Positions 14,674 to 22,409 of a stretch of DNA of 22,715 bases are shown piece by piece. The position numbers and the translations under genes are program-made. Within the stretch, counting starts at the first letter, position 1, and each line of letters starts with the position of its first letter. The notes beneath the pieces were generated by a model. That model searched no databases, had not been told where the DNA came from, and worked only from the letters and a program-made list of their open reading frames with translations. Source of the stretch: an uncultured Eubacteriales bacterium (GTDB lineage Bacteria; Bacillota; Clostridia; Monoglobales; Monoglobaceae); assembly GCA_900555375.1 (NCBI GenBank), contig USLC01000003.1, forward strand, positions 1 to 22,715, read 5' to 3'.

Positions 14674-16383
14674 TTATGAACCCTTGCGTATGGCAACGGT
14701 TGACTTGGGGATTCCGATACCGCTCCACGCGGACAGGTCAAGCTGCGAGCTGTCATTTGAACCCGCACCGCAGACCGTTCCGTCGGCGGTGATTCCGATG
14801 CTGTGGCGTTCCCCTCCGCAAGAGGCGGCAATGTTCTTCCATAAATCCGTCATACATTGATTAGAGTCGTTGTCTCCGTAGGCGGTGGTGTGCCCGTCCG
14901 TCGCGGTGACAAGCACGTTGTATGCCCCGCAGGAGATAAAGTATGCGTCTTTAACCTTTGTTGCCTGAGAGACGCTGCGGCTGTCATCGCCCGCAAAGAC
15001 TATCCTTCCGTTATATTTAAGCCCGACGGTAAAGCCGTTGCCCGCGCAGACCGAAACGATGTCGTTCCAGTCGCCTACGCTGCATTCCCCGTGCGAATTG
15101 TCGCCCGCCGCCACTACCGTTCCGTCGGTTTTTAAGCCGACCGTGTGCGTGTCTCCTGCGCTGACCGAAACAACGTCCGACCAGCTGCCGACATCGCATT
15201 GACCGTAGGTGTTGTCGCCCGCAGCAACCGCCTTGCCCTGCCTTGTAACGCCGACGGTGTGACCGCTGCCCGCCGCAATGTCCGAAATATCCTTCCAGGA
15301 CGAAACCTTGCATTGACCGTAGGTGTCGTCACCTGTTGCAACAACCTTAAGGTCGCGCTTTAAGGCGACCGAGTGGTCTCCGCCCGCGGCAAGCTTTATT
15401 ATGTCGCTCCAGTCCGAGATGTCACATTGCTTTTTGTTGTTGCTGCCCGCGGCAAGAACCGTTCCGTCCGACTTTAAGGCGAGGGTGTGAGCCTTGCCCG
15501 CCGCCGATATTCCCGAAAAAGCCTCTGTTATGCTTCTGTAATTTTCGCGGCTTTCCATATATCCGTTAAGGCTTTTAAAGTATTTGCCGGCATTGTAAAA
15601 ATCGCGTTGTCTTGCATAGCTGATAGCCAAACTCCAGTCAAGCTCTTTCTTCTTATCGCCAAAGTAGATATACTGCTCGGCGTTTTCAAACGCTGTTACC
15701 GCGTCCTCAAACTTTCCGCTGTTATAAAGGTTCATAGCCTTTTTGTATACCGTGTCCGAATCTTTATTGTATTTCAGCGCGTAAAATCCGCCGCATACCG
15801 CGCCCGCGATAATAATAAACGTAACAATTCTCGCCGCGATGCGCTTTCTTCTCTCGGTCGGGTCGTGCTTGATAAACTCGCGGATTTCCTCCTCCTCGCG
15901 CAGACGCTGTCTGCGTGCCTCGCGCTTTTCGCTGCGAGTCTTCGGGGGTTCTTCCGCACCGCCGAGGTCGGTCTCAATCGGTGATACGGGTTCAAGCTTG
16001 GCAGTATCTTCATACGCCTCGCCGATGTCCGCAATCTCTGCCGAAGCCGAAAATTCCGCGTCGCTGTGCCATACAGAACCGTCCGACAAATGCGCGCTTC
16101 GGACAATGACCGCCGCCGCGGCTGTCATCAAGGACGGAACCTCAACCTCGATACCGCCTCTTTTGTAAGGGATATCGTGAATTTCCGACAGCTTAAACCC
16201 GTCAGAGCCGTAGCAGCATATATCAAGCCGCACTCCCGATACGGGCGCGCCCAACGCCTTAAGCTTTATGTGAAGCAGAACGCGGACGTTTTCCGAGTCG
16301 GACAAAAGCTTGCAGCCGTATATGCTTACGGGGCAGTCGGCTTCGGTGTTATTAAGTTTATCTATGTTTTGCAAAAGCTCCAT
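14674..16383 (-). CDS. Membrane-anchored protein with TPR-like and RCC1-type repeats
   Basis: The 569-residue protein has four parts. Residues 1-125 are a soluble N-terminal domain without signal peptide (VLLHIKLKALGAPVSGVRLDI). Residues about 140-182 are a highly charged Arg/Glu helix (SEKREARRQRLREEEEI). A single membrane segment spans about 183-203 (IVTFIIIAGAVCGGFYAL). Outside it come two TPR-like helices (AMNLYNSGKFEDAVTAFENA) and, from about 290, some six repeats of about 40 residues with the RCC1 pattern (GDHSVALK, AAGDNTYGQCDVGSWSDV), a seven-bladed beta-propeller unit. Six or so repeats could form one propeller. The topology suggests a cytoplasmic N-terminus and an outside propeller, a type-II membrane protein. 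Role unknown; binding is more likely than catalysis. It is the first gene after the promoter at 16436-16464. Confidence 0.85.
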   Translation of the reverse strand: MELLQNIDKLNNTEADCPVSIYGCKLLSDSENVRVLLHIKLKALGAPVSGVRLDICCYGSDGFKLSEIHDIPYKRGGIEVEVPSLMTAAAAVIVRSAHLSDGSVWHSDAEFSASAEIADIGEAYEDTAKLEPVSPIETDLGGAEEPPKTRSEKREARRQRLREEEEIREFIKHDPTERRKRIAARIVTFIIIAGAVCGGFYALKYNKDSDTVYKKAMNLYNSGKFEDAVTAFENAEQYIYFGDKKKELDWSLAISYARQRDFYNAGKYFKSLNGYMESRENYRSITEAFSGISAAGKAHTLALKSDGTVLAAGSNNKKQCDISDWSDIIKLAAGGDHSVALKRDLKVVATGDDTYGQCKVSSWKDISDIAAGSGHTVGVTRQGKAVAAGDNTYGQCDVGSWSDVVSVSAGDTHTVGLKTDGTVVAAGDNSHGECSVGDWNDIVSVCAGNGFTVGLKYNGRIVFAGDDSRSVSQATKVKDAYFISCGAYNVLVTATDGHTTAYGDNDSNQCMTDLWKNIAASCGGERHSIGITADGTVCGAGSNDSSQLDLSAWSGIGIPKSTVAIRKGS

Positions 16384-16435
16384 TCTTTCACCAACATTTC
16401 ATTGTTCTTATTTAATTTTTAATTATACATAATAT

Positions 16436-16464
16436 ATTATAACCTTAAACTTTACAAATTGCAA
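16436..16464 (-). promoter_or_regulatory. Sigma-70/SigA type promoter of the minus-strand operon
   Basis: On the minus strand TTGCAA (16459-16464) and TATAAT (16436-16441) are separated by exactly 17 bases. Transcription would begin near 16429, about 45 bases before the start at 16383. No other comparable promoter is seen down to 11.6 kb, so it probably drives the six-gene string. Confidence 0.75.
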
Positions 16465-16533
16465 GAATGTTATTGTATTGTAACGAAAAGTTAATAAAAA
16501 GTTACCAAAACCTACGTTATTTTTACAAACGTG

Positions 16534-16539
16534 TATAAT
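16534..16539 (+). promoter_or_regulatory. Possible -10 of the carboxypeptidase gene
   Basis: TATAAT lies about 100 bases before the start at 16643. No good -35 is found at the usual distance. Two AAAAGTTA units (16487-16494 and 16497-16504), 10 bases apart, lie upstream and could be a regulator site or chance in AT-rich sequence. Confidence 0.4.
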
Positions 16540-16642
16540 TTTAGTCGGCAAGCATAGGCTATTAATAAAAACAAACCTGTCGGCACAGACCGAAATGCAG
16601 AAATACTTCGGGTCGCCGCCGCGGAAAGGAATGATTGTAAGA

Positions 16643-17815
16643 ATGAACAGAATCAGACATACAAAGACGGCCGCATTTATAATGGTTATAATGCTTTTAA
16701 TATCGGCAGGAGTATACGCCGAGCCCGCGCGGCAGGTTGATACCGATGTTTCGGCGCAGCTGATAAACGCAAAATCGGGGATATTGACAGAGGCGTCAAC
16801 GGGCGAGGTTTTATATGAGCAGAACGCGGACGAGAGACTTCAGATTGCAAGCGTAACAAAGGTTATGACTATGCTTCTTATAATGGAGGCGATAGACAGC
16901 GGAAAGATTTCGCTTGACGATATGGTCACCACAAGCGAGTACGCCGCGTCGATGGGCGGTTCGCAGGTCTTTCTTGAGGCGGGCGAGCAGATGAGCGTAA
17001 ATGATATGTTAAAGGCAATCGCTGTTGCCTCGGGCAATGACGCGGCGGTTGCTATGGCAGAGTTCGTCTCGGGAAGCGAGGGCGCTTTTGTCGAGCGTAT
17101 GAACAAGCGCGCCGCAGAGCTTGGGTGCGAAAACACGCATTTTATAAATTGTAACGGACTTGACGAAACGTCCGAGCATTACAGCAGCGCAAGAGACGTT
17201 GCCAGAATCTCGCAGGAGCTTTTAAAGCACAGCAAGATATTTGACTATACAACCATATGGATGGACAGCTTAAGAAACGGAAGCTTCGGGCTTTCAAACA
17301 CAAATAAGCTGATACGTTTTTACAACGGGGCAAACGGACTTAAAACAGGCTCAACGGGAGCGGCAAAATACTGCCTTTCGGCAACGGCAATGCGTGACGG
17401 AATGCAGCTTATCGCGGTAATTATATGCGCGCCGACAACAAGGGACAGATTTTCTTCGGCTTCGGCTTTGCTTGACTACGGATTTGCAAATTACGAGGTG
17501 GCAAGCGATGAAGATTTAAACACGGCGGTTCCGTACGTGCGCGTTATCGGCGGCGTAAAAGAACAGATTGCGCCAAGGATATCGGGCAGCGGATTTATAG
17601 TAAAAAAGGGCAACAAAAGCAGGATTGAAACAAGGTTTGAAATGGAGGAGAGCGTAAACGCCCCGCTTGAAGAGGGGCAAAAGCTGGGTGAGATTGTCTA
17701 CGCAATAGATGGAGAAGAGGCGGCGCGCCGTGATTTGTGCGCGGCGGAAAGGGTAGAAAAGATAAGCGCGGTTCAGATATTTTTAAGAAGCCTTGCCGAT
17801 TGGCTTAAACTGTAG
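16643..17815 (+). CDS. Serine-type D-Ala-D-Ala carboxypeptidase (S11 family, DacF/PBP5 type)
   Basis: Starting at the ATG at 16643 gives 390 residues with a clean signal peptide (TAAFIMVIMLLISAGVYA, to about 26). AAAGGA lies 12 bases upstream, long but better than for the ATGs at 16631 or 16595. The three active-site motifs are present: SVTK (Ser70, Lys73), SGN (130-132) and KTG (234-236). The C-terminal domain (about 285-370) is the PBP5_C type, and the last residues (VQIFLRSLADWLKL) form an amphipathic helix that would hold the protein to the outer membrane leaflet face. It trims the terminal D-Ala from peptidoglycan stem peptides. DacF-like members may act in sporulation; vegetative DacA is the alternative. 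It is divergent from the RCC1-repeat operon. Confidence 0.94.
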   Translation: MNRIRHTKTAAFIMVIMLLISAGVYAEPARQVDTDVSAQLINAKSGILTEASTGEVLYEQNADERLQIASVTKVMTMLLIMEAIDSGKISLDDMVTTSEYAASMGGSQVFLEAGEQMSVNDMLKAIAVASGNDAAVAMAEFVSGSEGAFVERMNKRAAELGCENTHFINCNGLDETSEHYSSARDVARISQELLKHSKIFDYTTIWMDSLRNGSFGLSNTNKLIRFYNGANGLKTGSTGAAKYCLSATAMRDGMQLIAVIICAPTTRDRFSSASALLDYGFANYEVASDEDLNTAVPYVRVIGGVKEQIAPRISGSGFIVKKGNKSRIETRFEMEESVNAPLEEGQKLGEIVYAIDGEEAARRDLCAAERVEKISAVQIFLRSLADWLKL

Positions 17816-17841
17816 TTTGCCGAATGTTTTAAAACCGTTCG

Positions 17842-17855
17842 GGCGGAAATCCGCC
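17842..17855 (+). terminator. Weak hairpin after the carboxypeptidase gene
   Basis: GGCGG (17842-17846) pairs with CCGCC (17851-17855) around AAAT, followed by TCTTA. It is a short stem with a poor U-tract, 27 bases after the stop. It may reduce read-through into ftsK, which has its own promoter. Confidence 0.35.
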
Positions 17856-17938
17856 TCTTAAAATCAGGCGCGGATACTAACTTCGACAAAATTTCTTTTA
17901 AATGATACACAATTGTAATATTTCTTTCGACTTAATTA

Positions 17939-17947
17939 TGTTATAAT
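17939..17947 (+). promoter_or_regulatory. Extended -10 promoter of the DNA translocase gene
   Basis: TGTTATAAT (17939-17947) is a consensus -10 with the extended TGn. The -35 position (17 bases before) is TATTTC, a poor match. Transcription would begin near 17954, giving a leader of about 58 bases before the start at 18012. Confidence 0.55.
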
Positions 17948-18011
17948 TAAATATAATGCTATAACTATGCGCTTGGCGTATTTTAAAATAAGTCGGACAG
18001 GAGATACAATT

Positions 18012-20783
18012 ATGGCTGAAAAGACAAAGAAAACCAAATCCGCTTCAGGCAGAGGCGGAGCGGTAAAAAAATCGGCGGCAACGCAAAGGACGGCAAAAAC
18101 CCCGTCCGTCTCCAAAAAAGCCGCGGGTAATAAAAAGACTGCAAAAGCGGCGGGCAGAACAAAAACGCTTTCAAATGAGATAAAAGGGATTGTGCTTATC
18201 GCCCTGGGAATCTTTTTGGGATTTGCGTTTTTGACCGAGACGACGGGAACCGTCGGCAAGTTTATAAAGGACGTATGCTACGGGCTTTTCGGAATGTCGA
18301 TATCCATCAGCTGCATTTTTATTATCGTTACGGGGTTTATGGCGTTTTTTGATAAAGAGGGCGAGAAAAATGCCTTCAGATATGTGTTGCTTTCGCTTTT
18401 AATCCTTGTTACGTCCGTAATCGTACCTATGGCAACGGGGCATACTTCGTTTACAGAGCAGACGGTTATCGGAAACATAACGGCGCTGTGGCAGGGCGGC
18501 AGAAACAGCAGCGGCGGCGGCGTAATCGGCGGCGGACTTTGCGGAGCGCTTAATATGCTTATCGGTCCCGCCGGAACATGGGTTGTCTCTATCGCGGCGG
18601 AAATTATCTTTATTATATTACTGACCGGGGTCTCGATTGAAAAGATTTTAAGAGGTATCGGCGGCGCGATAAAGCGCAGAGGCGAGGATTACCGAGATGT
18701 GGCAGACAGCGAGTTTGAACTGCCCGAGTATTCGGCTCAGAGCGATACGGTTAAACAAAAGCTTTTGAAACGCCGCAAAAATGAAGAAATTGACATTCCG
18801 CTCGATGACGAAGACGGCAAGAAGAATAAAAAAGAGAAGAAAGGGTTCTTCGGCGGTTACTTTGAAGGAGAAGACGTTGTGGACGGCGGGACTTCAGATG
18901 AAGAGGCAAAAACGCCAAGACGGTTTGAACTTACAGAGGACAGCGATGTTTTAAGTGACATAGCCGAGGCGATTGACACGACAGATGATACAAGCGACCT
19001 GCCGTTTGACATAGACAGTCTTAAAACAGGGGTGCTGTCAGAGCTTCCCGATGAGAACGGAAATTACGAAAAGCCTGTTGAAAATGAAGAGGGCACGGAT
19101 TTTGAGCCGCCGTCCGAGGCAAAGCTTGAGGACGTGCTTGACCCGCTTACAAAGGCGGCTGTTGACGCGGGCGTTCCGCTTGACAGAGCCGTGACCGCAG
19201 GCAGAAGAATGGCAGCAGAGGACGCGGAGGAAAAGACGCCCGAAGCAGAGATAAAAAGGCAGATAGACGAGACAGAACATAACAAACCGAGGAATATTCA
19301 GTATCGGCTGGCCCGACCCGAGCTTTTAGAGCTGCCCAAGCCGCGCACCAAAAGCCGCAGCGAGGTAAAGGCAGAGCTTGAGGAAAAGGCAAATCGCCTG
19401 CTTGAGACCTTAAACAGCTTTAAGGTTGAGGCAAAAATAGTAAATATCACGCAAGGCCCGACGGTTACACGCTTTGAGCTTCAGCCGGGCGCGGGCGTAA
19501 AGGTGTCAAAAATCACAAATTTATCTGACGATATCGCTTTAAGCCTTGCCGCGTCGGGCGTGCGTATAGAGCCTGTCGCGGGCAAGTCGGTCATCGGGAT
19601 AGAGATTCCCAACAAGGTCGCGACCCCCGTACCGATACGTGAGGTAATTACAAGCGAGAGGTTTAGAAACTTCAAGTCAAAAACGGCGTTTGCCCTCGGC
19701 AAGGATATCAGCGGAAACTGCGTCGTTGCCGACATAGCGGACTTTCCGCACGGGCTTATCGCGGGCGCGACGGGCTCGGGCAAGAGCGTATGCATAAACT
19801 CGCTTATAATAAGTATCTTGTTTAAGGCAAGACCCGATGAAGTAAAGATGATAATGGTTGACCCCAAAATGGTAGAGCTTGGCGTGTATAACGGAATCCC
19901 GCACCTTCTGATACCCGTGGTAACCGACCCGAAGCACGCCGCGGGGGCGCTTAACTGGGCTGTCGGCGAGATGAAAAACCGATACAAGCTGCTTAACGAA
20001 AACAAGGTCAGAAACTTAAGCGGATATAACGCGCTTATGGATGAGATAGGAGAGCCTGACGCAAAGCTGCCCGAAATTGTGATAATTATAGACGAGCTTG
20101 CCGACCTTATGATGGCGGCAAAAAGCGAGGTAGAGGGCGCGATAAACAGCCTTGCCGCGCTTGCGAGAGCCGCGGGTATGTATTTGATAATCGCCACGCA
20201 GAGACCGTCAGTAAACGTTGTTACGGGCGTTATCAAAAATAATATCCCGACGCGTATCGCCTTTGCGGTCACGTCAAACGTAGACAGCCGTACGATTCTT
20301 GACTGTATCGGGGCGGAAAAGCTTCTGGGTAAGGGCGATATGCTCTACAGTCCGCGCGGTGCGGCAAAACCGCTTAGGGTTCAGGGAAACTTTGTGTCCG
20401 ATGCAGAGCGCGAGGCGGTTATAGATTATATCAAAAGCCAGTATGAGGCAAGCTATGACGAATCGATTATCGAGAATATCGAAAGAGAACGCGAGCAGGT
20501 TGCCGCAAATACCGAGATGCAGACAGACGGCGATGACGAGCGCGGCGGCGGACAAAAGGACAAGATGTTCTATGAGGCGGTTGAGTTTGTGCTGGAAAAC
20601 GGACAGGCATCCGTGGCGATGTTTCAGCGTAAGTTTAAAATGGGGTATCAGCGCGCGGCAAAGCTTATCGACCAGATGGAAAAGTATAAAATTATAGGCC
20701 CGTACGAAGGGACAAAACCGAGGCAGGTTCTGATAACAAGGCAGGAGCTTAATGAAATGCGTATGAATGACCCCAATCAATAA
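18012..20783 (+). CDS. DNA translocase, FtsK/SpoIIIE family
   Basis: The ATG at 18012 is used because AGGAG ends eight bases upstream and an ATG at 17967 has none; this gives 923 residues. A Lys/Ala/Ser-rich tail (about 1-55) precedes four membrane segments (about 59-76, 91-112, 124-141 and 172-206). An acidic linker rich in Asp/Glu runs to about 430. The RecA-type motor follows: Walker A GATGSGKS with Lys591, and Walker B IVIIIDELADLMM with Asp694. The C-terminal winged-helix gamma domain (FKMGYQRAAKLIDQMEKYKIIGP) reads oriented sequence. The protein sits at the division septum and pumps DNA during division or sporulation; FtsK and SpoIIIE cannot be told apart here. It lies between the carboxypeptidase and HU genes, each apparently with its own promoter. 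Confidence 0.96.
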   Translation: MAEKTKKTKSASGRGGAVKKSAATQRTAKTPSVSKKAAGNKKTAKAAGRTKTLSNEIKGIVLIALGIFLGFAFLTETTGTVGKFIKDVCYGLFGMSISISCIFIIVTGFMAFFDKEGEKNAFRYVLLSLLILVTSVIVPMATGHTSFTEQTVIGNITALWQGGRNSSGGGVIGGGLCGALNMLIGPAGTWVVSIAAEIIFIILLTGVSIEKILRGIGGAIKRRGEDYRDVADSEFELPEYSAQSDTVKQKLLKRRKNEEIDIPLDDEDGKKNKKEKKGFFGGYFEGEDVVDGGTSDEEAKTPRRFELTEDSDVLSDIAEAIDTTDDTSDLPFDIDSLKTGVLSELPDENGNYEKPVENEEGTDFEPPSEAKLEDVLDPLTKAAVDAGVPLDRAVTAGRRMAAEDAEEKTPEAEIKRQIDETEHNKPRNIQYRLARPELLELPKPRTKSRSEVKAELEEKANRLLETLNSFKVEAKIVNITQGPTVTRFELQPGAGVKVSKITNLSDDIALSLAASGVRIEPVAGKSVIGIEIPNKVATPVPIREVITSERFRNFKSKTAFALGKDISGNCVVADIADFPHGLIAGATGSGKSVCINSLIISILFKARPDEVKMIMVDPKMVELGVYNGIPHLLIPVVTDPKHAAGALNWAVGEMKNRYKLLNENKVRNLSGYNALMDEIGEPDAKLPEIVIIIDELADLMMAAKSEVEGAINSLAALARAAGMYLIIATQRPSVNVVTGVIKNNIPTRIAFAVTSNVDSRTILDCIGAEKLLGKGDMLYSPRGAAKPLRVQGNFVSDAEREAVIDYIKSQYEASYDESIIENIEREREQVAANTEMQTDGDDERGGGQKDKMFYEAVEFVLENGQASVAMFQRKFKMGYQRAAKLIDQMEKYKIIGPYEGTKPRQVLITRQELNEMRMNDPNQ

Positions 20784-20832
20784 GCGCCGAAATATTCAAA
20801 AAAGGTGATAAAAACGGACAAAATCAGCTTTT

Positions 20833-20862
20833 TTATAAGCAAAATTGCTATAATCGGTTTTT
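20833..20862 (+). terminator. Possible terminator after the translocase gene
   Basis: TTATAAGC (20833-20840) pairs with GCTATAA (20847-20853) with one bulged A and a six-base loop; TTTTT follows after four bases (20858-20862). The stem is AT-rich and weak. Confidence 0.35.
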
Positions 20863-20877
20863 AAAAATTGTGCAATC

Positions 20878-20938
20878 ATACAAAGTTGTATAAATTTTTA
20901 AAAAAGTTGTGGAAATTTTTTTAACTTTATAGTAGAAT
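20878..20938 (+). promoter_or_regulatory. Putative HU gene promoter region with a 14-bp inverted repeat
   Basis: The 202 bases between the translocase and HU genes are very AT-rich. ATACAA (20878-20883) and TTGTAT (20886-20891) form a near-perfect palindrome. TTGTGG (20907-20912) could be a -35, with TATAGT (20928-20933) or TAGAAT (20933-20938) as -10, but spacings are 15 and 20 bases, so neither fits well. The palindrome could be an operator or chance. Confidence 0.35.
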
Positions 20939-20985
20939 ATATGCATTGAATAAAATTTTTATTTTAATTTAAAGGAGTTTTTGAA

Positions 20986-21261
20986 ATGAACAAACAGGAA
21001 TTAATTTCAGTAATCGCTGAAAATGCAAGCCTTACAAAGAAAGATGCAGAGGCTGCTCTCGCGGCTTTCACGGGCGCGGTTGAGGACGCACTTAAGAAGG
21101 GTGATAAGGTTCAGCTGGTTGGCTTCGGCAGCTTTGAAGTAAGAGAGAGAGCTGCAAGAACAGGCAGAAATCCTCAGACAGGTGCTGAAATGAAAATAGC
21201 TGCCGCTAAGGTTCCTACTTTTAAAGCCGGCAAGGCATTGAAGGAACTTATCAACAAATAA
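20986..21261 (+). CDS. hup: HU-family histone-like DNA-binding protein
   Basis: The 91-residue protein has HU's exact usual length and sequence pattern: MNKQELISVIAENASLTKKD, the FGSFEVRERAARTGRNPQTG arm with its tip Pro in RNPQTG, and VPTFKAGKALKELI at the end. AAAGGAG lies at good spacing before the ATG. HU dimers bend and coat DNA and are abundant in the nucleoid. It is a single-gene unit with its own terminator. IHF is excluded for this class of bacteria and by the arm sequence. Confidence 0.97.
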   Translation: MNKQELISVIAENASLTKKDAEAALAAFTGAVEDALKKGDKVQLVGFGSFEVRERAARTGRNPQTGAEMKIAAAKVPTFKAGKALKELINK

Positions 21262-21273
21262 TTAAAGTTGATT

Positions 21274-21312
21274 AAAAGACCCGGACAGGATATTTGCCTG
21301 TCCGGGTCTTTT
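21274..21312. terminator. Strong bidirectional terminator between HU and the DUF11 gene
   Basis: GACCCGGACAGG (21278-21289) pairs perfectly with CCTGTCCGGGTC (21297-21308) around a seven-base loop. The flanking AAAA and TTTT supply a U-tract on either strand. It lies just after the HU stop and just after the convergent gene ending at 21316, so it ends both. Confidence 0.95.
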
Positions 21313-21315
21313 ATC

Positions 21316-22173
21316 TTATACCGTGCCGGAGATTATAACGGTGCTTGTTCCGGGGATAACCGTCCATTCGCCCGTTAACGGGTCGCGCGTATATTCGGCT
21401 GCGGGAACGGTCAGCCGACCGGGAAGGGTAGCAAAGCTGCCCGTCTCTTCGTCGTAGGTGTAAAATTCGCCCTCGGTCTGGGTTGTCTCGTTGAATCTGA
21501 CGGTGATGGGACTTAAAATCGGGTCAAAAACATCGGTCATAACGATGTCGTCATCGGCTGTTACGGCGGTGTTGCCGAAGTTGCTGATAACAAAGGTGTA
21601 GGTCAGCTGTTCGTTGGGGACAACCGATGTCGGGTTAAGCGATTTTGTGATGGAAAGCTTTGCGTCCGCAGAGGCGCTTACCGTCTCGGACGCGCTTACT
21701 TCGCTTTGAACCGCGTTTCCGCGTGCCAGAGCGGTGTTTGTGATTTTTCCGTCGGCTTCGGGTGAGGCAAAGCGGTTGGGAAGAGCCTCGTAAATTATTG
21801 CCGCGTTTCCGCCCGCCGGAACGGTTATTCCGCTAATTTCAATACCGTTGTCCGTCTTGGTTACGGTCGGCGCGGGCTGAAGAATCCCGTCCGAAAAGTA
21901 ACGTACAGAGTCATCGGTGTAATCAAGAGGGGTAAGGGTCAGACCTTCGTACGTGTACGAACCGAGGTCGTCGGTCAGAGTGATGTCGGTCAGGGCAGCC
22001 GTGCCCGAGTTTGTAAGGCTGATAATATAGGTTATATCATCGCCGACCGAATATTCGGGTCTTACTGCGGTTTTGCTGATTGACAGCTGCTCTAAAAGTT
22101 CGCCTACGGTTGTGTTTGAGGATGTTGTAATGCCGTTATATGACAGGGTGGCTGTGTTTGAAAAGGTTGCCAT
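21316..22173 (-). CDS. DUF11-repeat protein, 285 residues
   Basis: The start has GAAGGGAG at good spacing. There is no signal peptide: the protein begins MATFSNTATLSYNG directly. Two DUF11 / conserved-repeat domains are visible, about residues 28-130 (LSISKTAVRPEYSVGDDITY, IISLTNSGTAALTDITLTDD) and 172-285 (LSITKSLNPTSVVPNEQLTY, FVISNFGNTAVTADDDIVMTD). These immunoglobulin-like beta domains normally occur in exported surface proteins, so lack of an export signal is odd. Related clostridial proteins also seem to start at MATF and lack one, so the start is probably right. The gene stands alone between a terminator and the divergent murJ. Confidence 0.85.
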   Translation of the reverse strand: MATFSNTATLSYNGITTSSNTTVGELLEQLSISKTAVRPEYSVGDDITYIISLTNSGTAALTDITLTDDLGSYTYEGLTLTPLDYTDDSVRYFSDGILQPAPTVTKTDNGIEISGITVPAGGNAAIIYEALPNRFASPEADGKITNTALARGNAVQSEVSASETVSASADAKLSITKSLNPTSVVPNEQLTYTFVISNFGNTAVTADDDIVMTDVFDPILSPITVRFNETTQTEGEFYTYDEETGSFATLPGRLTVPAAEYTRDPLTGEWTVIPGTSTVIISGTV

Positions 22174-22197
22174 ATAAAAATCTCCCTTCTTTATTAT

Positions 22198-22215
22198 GGC
22201 GGACGGTTGTCCGCC
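22198..22215 (-). promoter_or_regulatory. Hairpin in the 5' leader of the DUF11 gene
   Basis: GGCGGAC (22198-22204) and GTCCGCC (22209-22215) form a perfect 7-bp stem with a four-base loop, just upstream of the ribosome binding site. A TATAAT on the minus strand lies a few bases further upstream. It could protect the mRNA 5' end or regulate translation. Confidence 0.5.
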
Positions 22216-22319
22216 CGATATTATAGTATGCGGACAAGTCGGTATGTGTGAGAAAAAGCAGTATAAATTTTAAATTTCTGTAACTTTTTACGTGGGGTAT
22301 TTACTTTTTTATAATTTTG

Positions 22320-22348
22320 TTGTATACTTATAATTGAGTTAATATAGT
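22320..22348 (+). promoter_or_regulatory. Possible promoter of the murJ-like gene
   Basis: TTGTAT (22320-22325) and TATAGT (22343-22348) are 17 bases apart. The start codon at 22410 lies about 60 bases further. Other AT-rich -10 candidates (TATACT, TATAAT) lie nearby, so the choice is uncertain. Confidence 0.4.
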
Positions 22349-22409
22349 ATGCGGCAAAATATCGTATGATTGAAGAACTTGCCGCGGCTTACGGAAGGTC
22401 GGTAAACAG

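Noticed and set aside
14857..15363. Several plus-strand open frames lying opposite the RCC1-repeat gene.
   Set aside because: They are low-complexity mirror images of a well-supported repeat protein and lack ribosome binding sites.
22222..22354. A 12-bp direct repeat TATAGTATGCGG (22222-22233 and 22343-22354) considered as an attachment site.
   Set aside because: Only 121 bases apart, no integrase nearby, and both copies lie in promoter-like sequence, so shared promoter elements explain it better.
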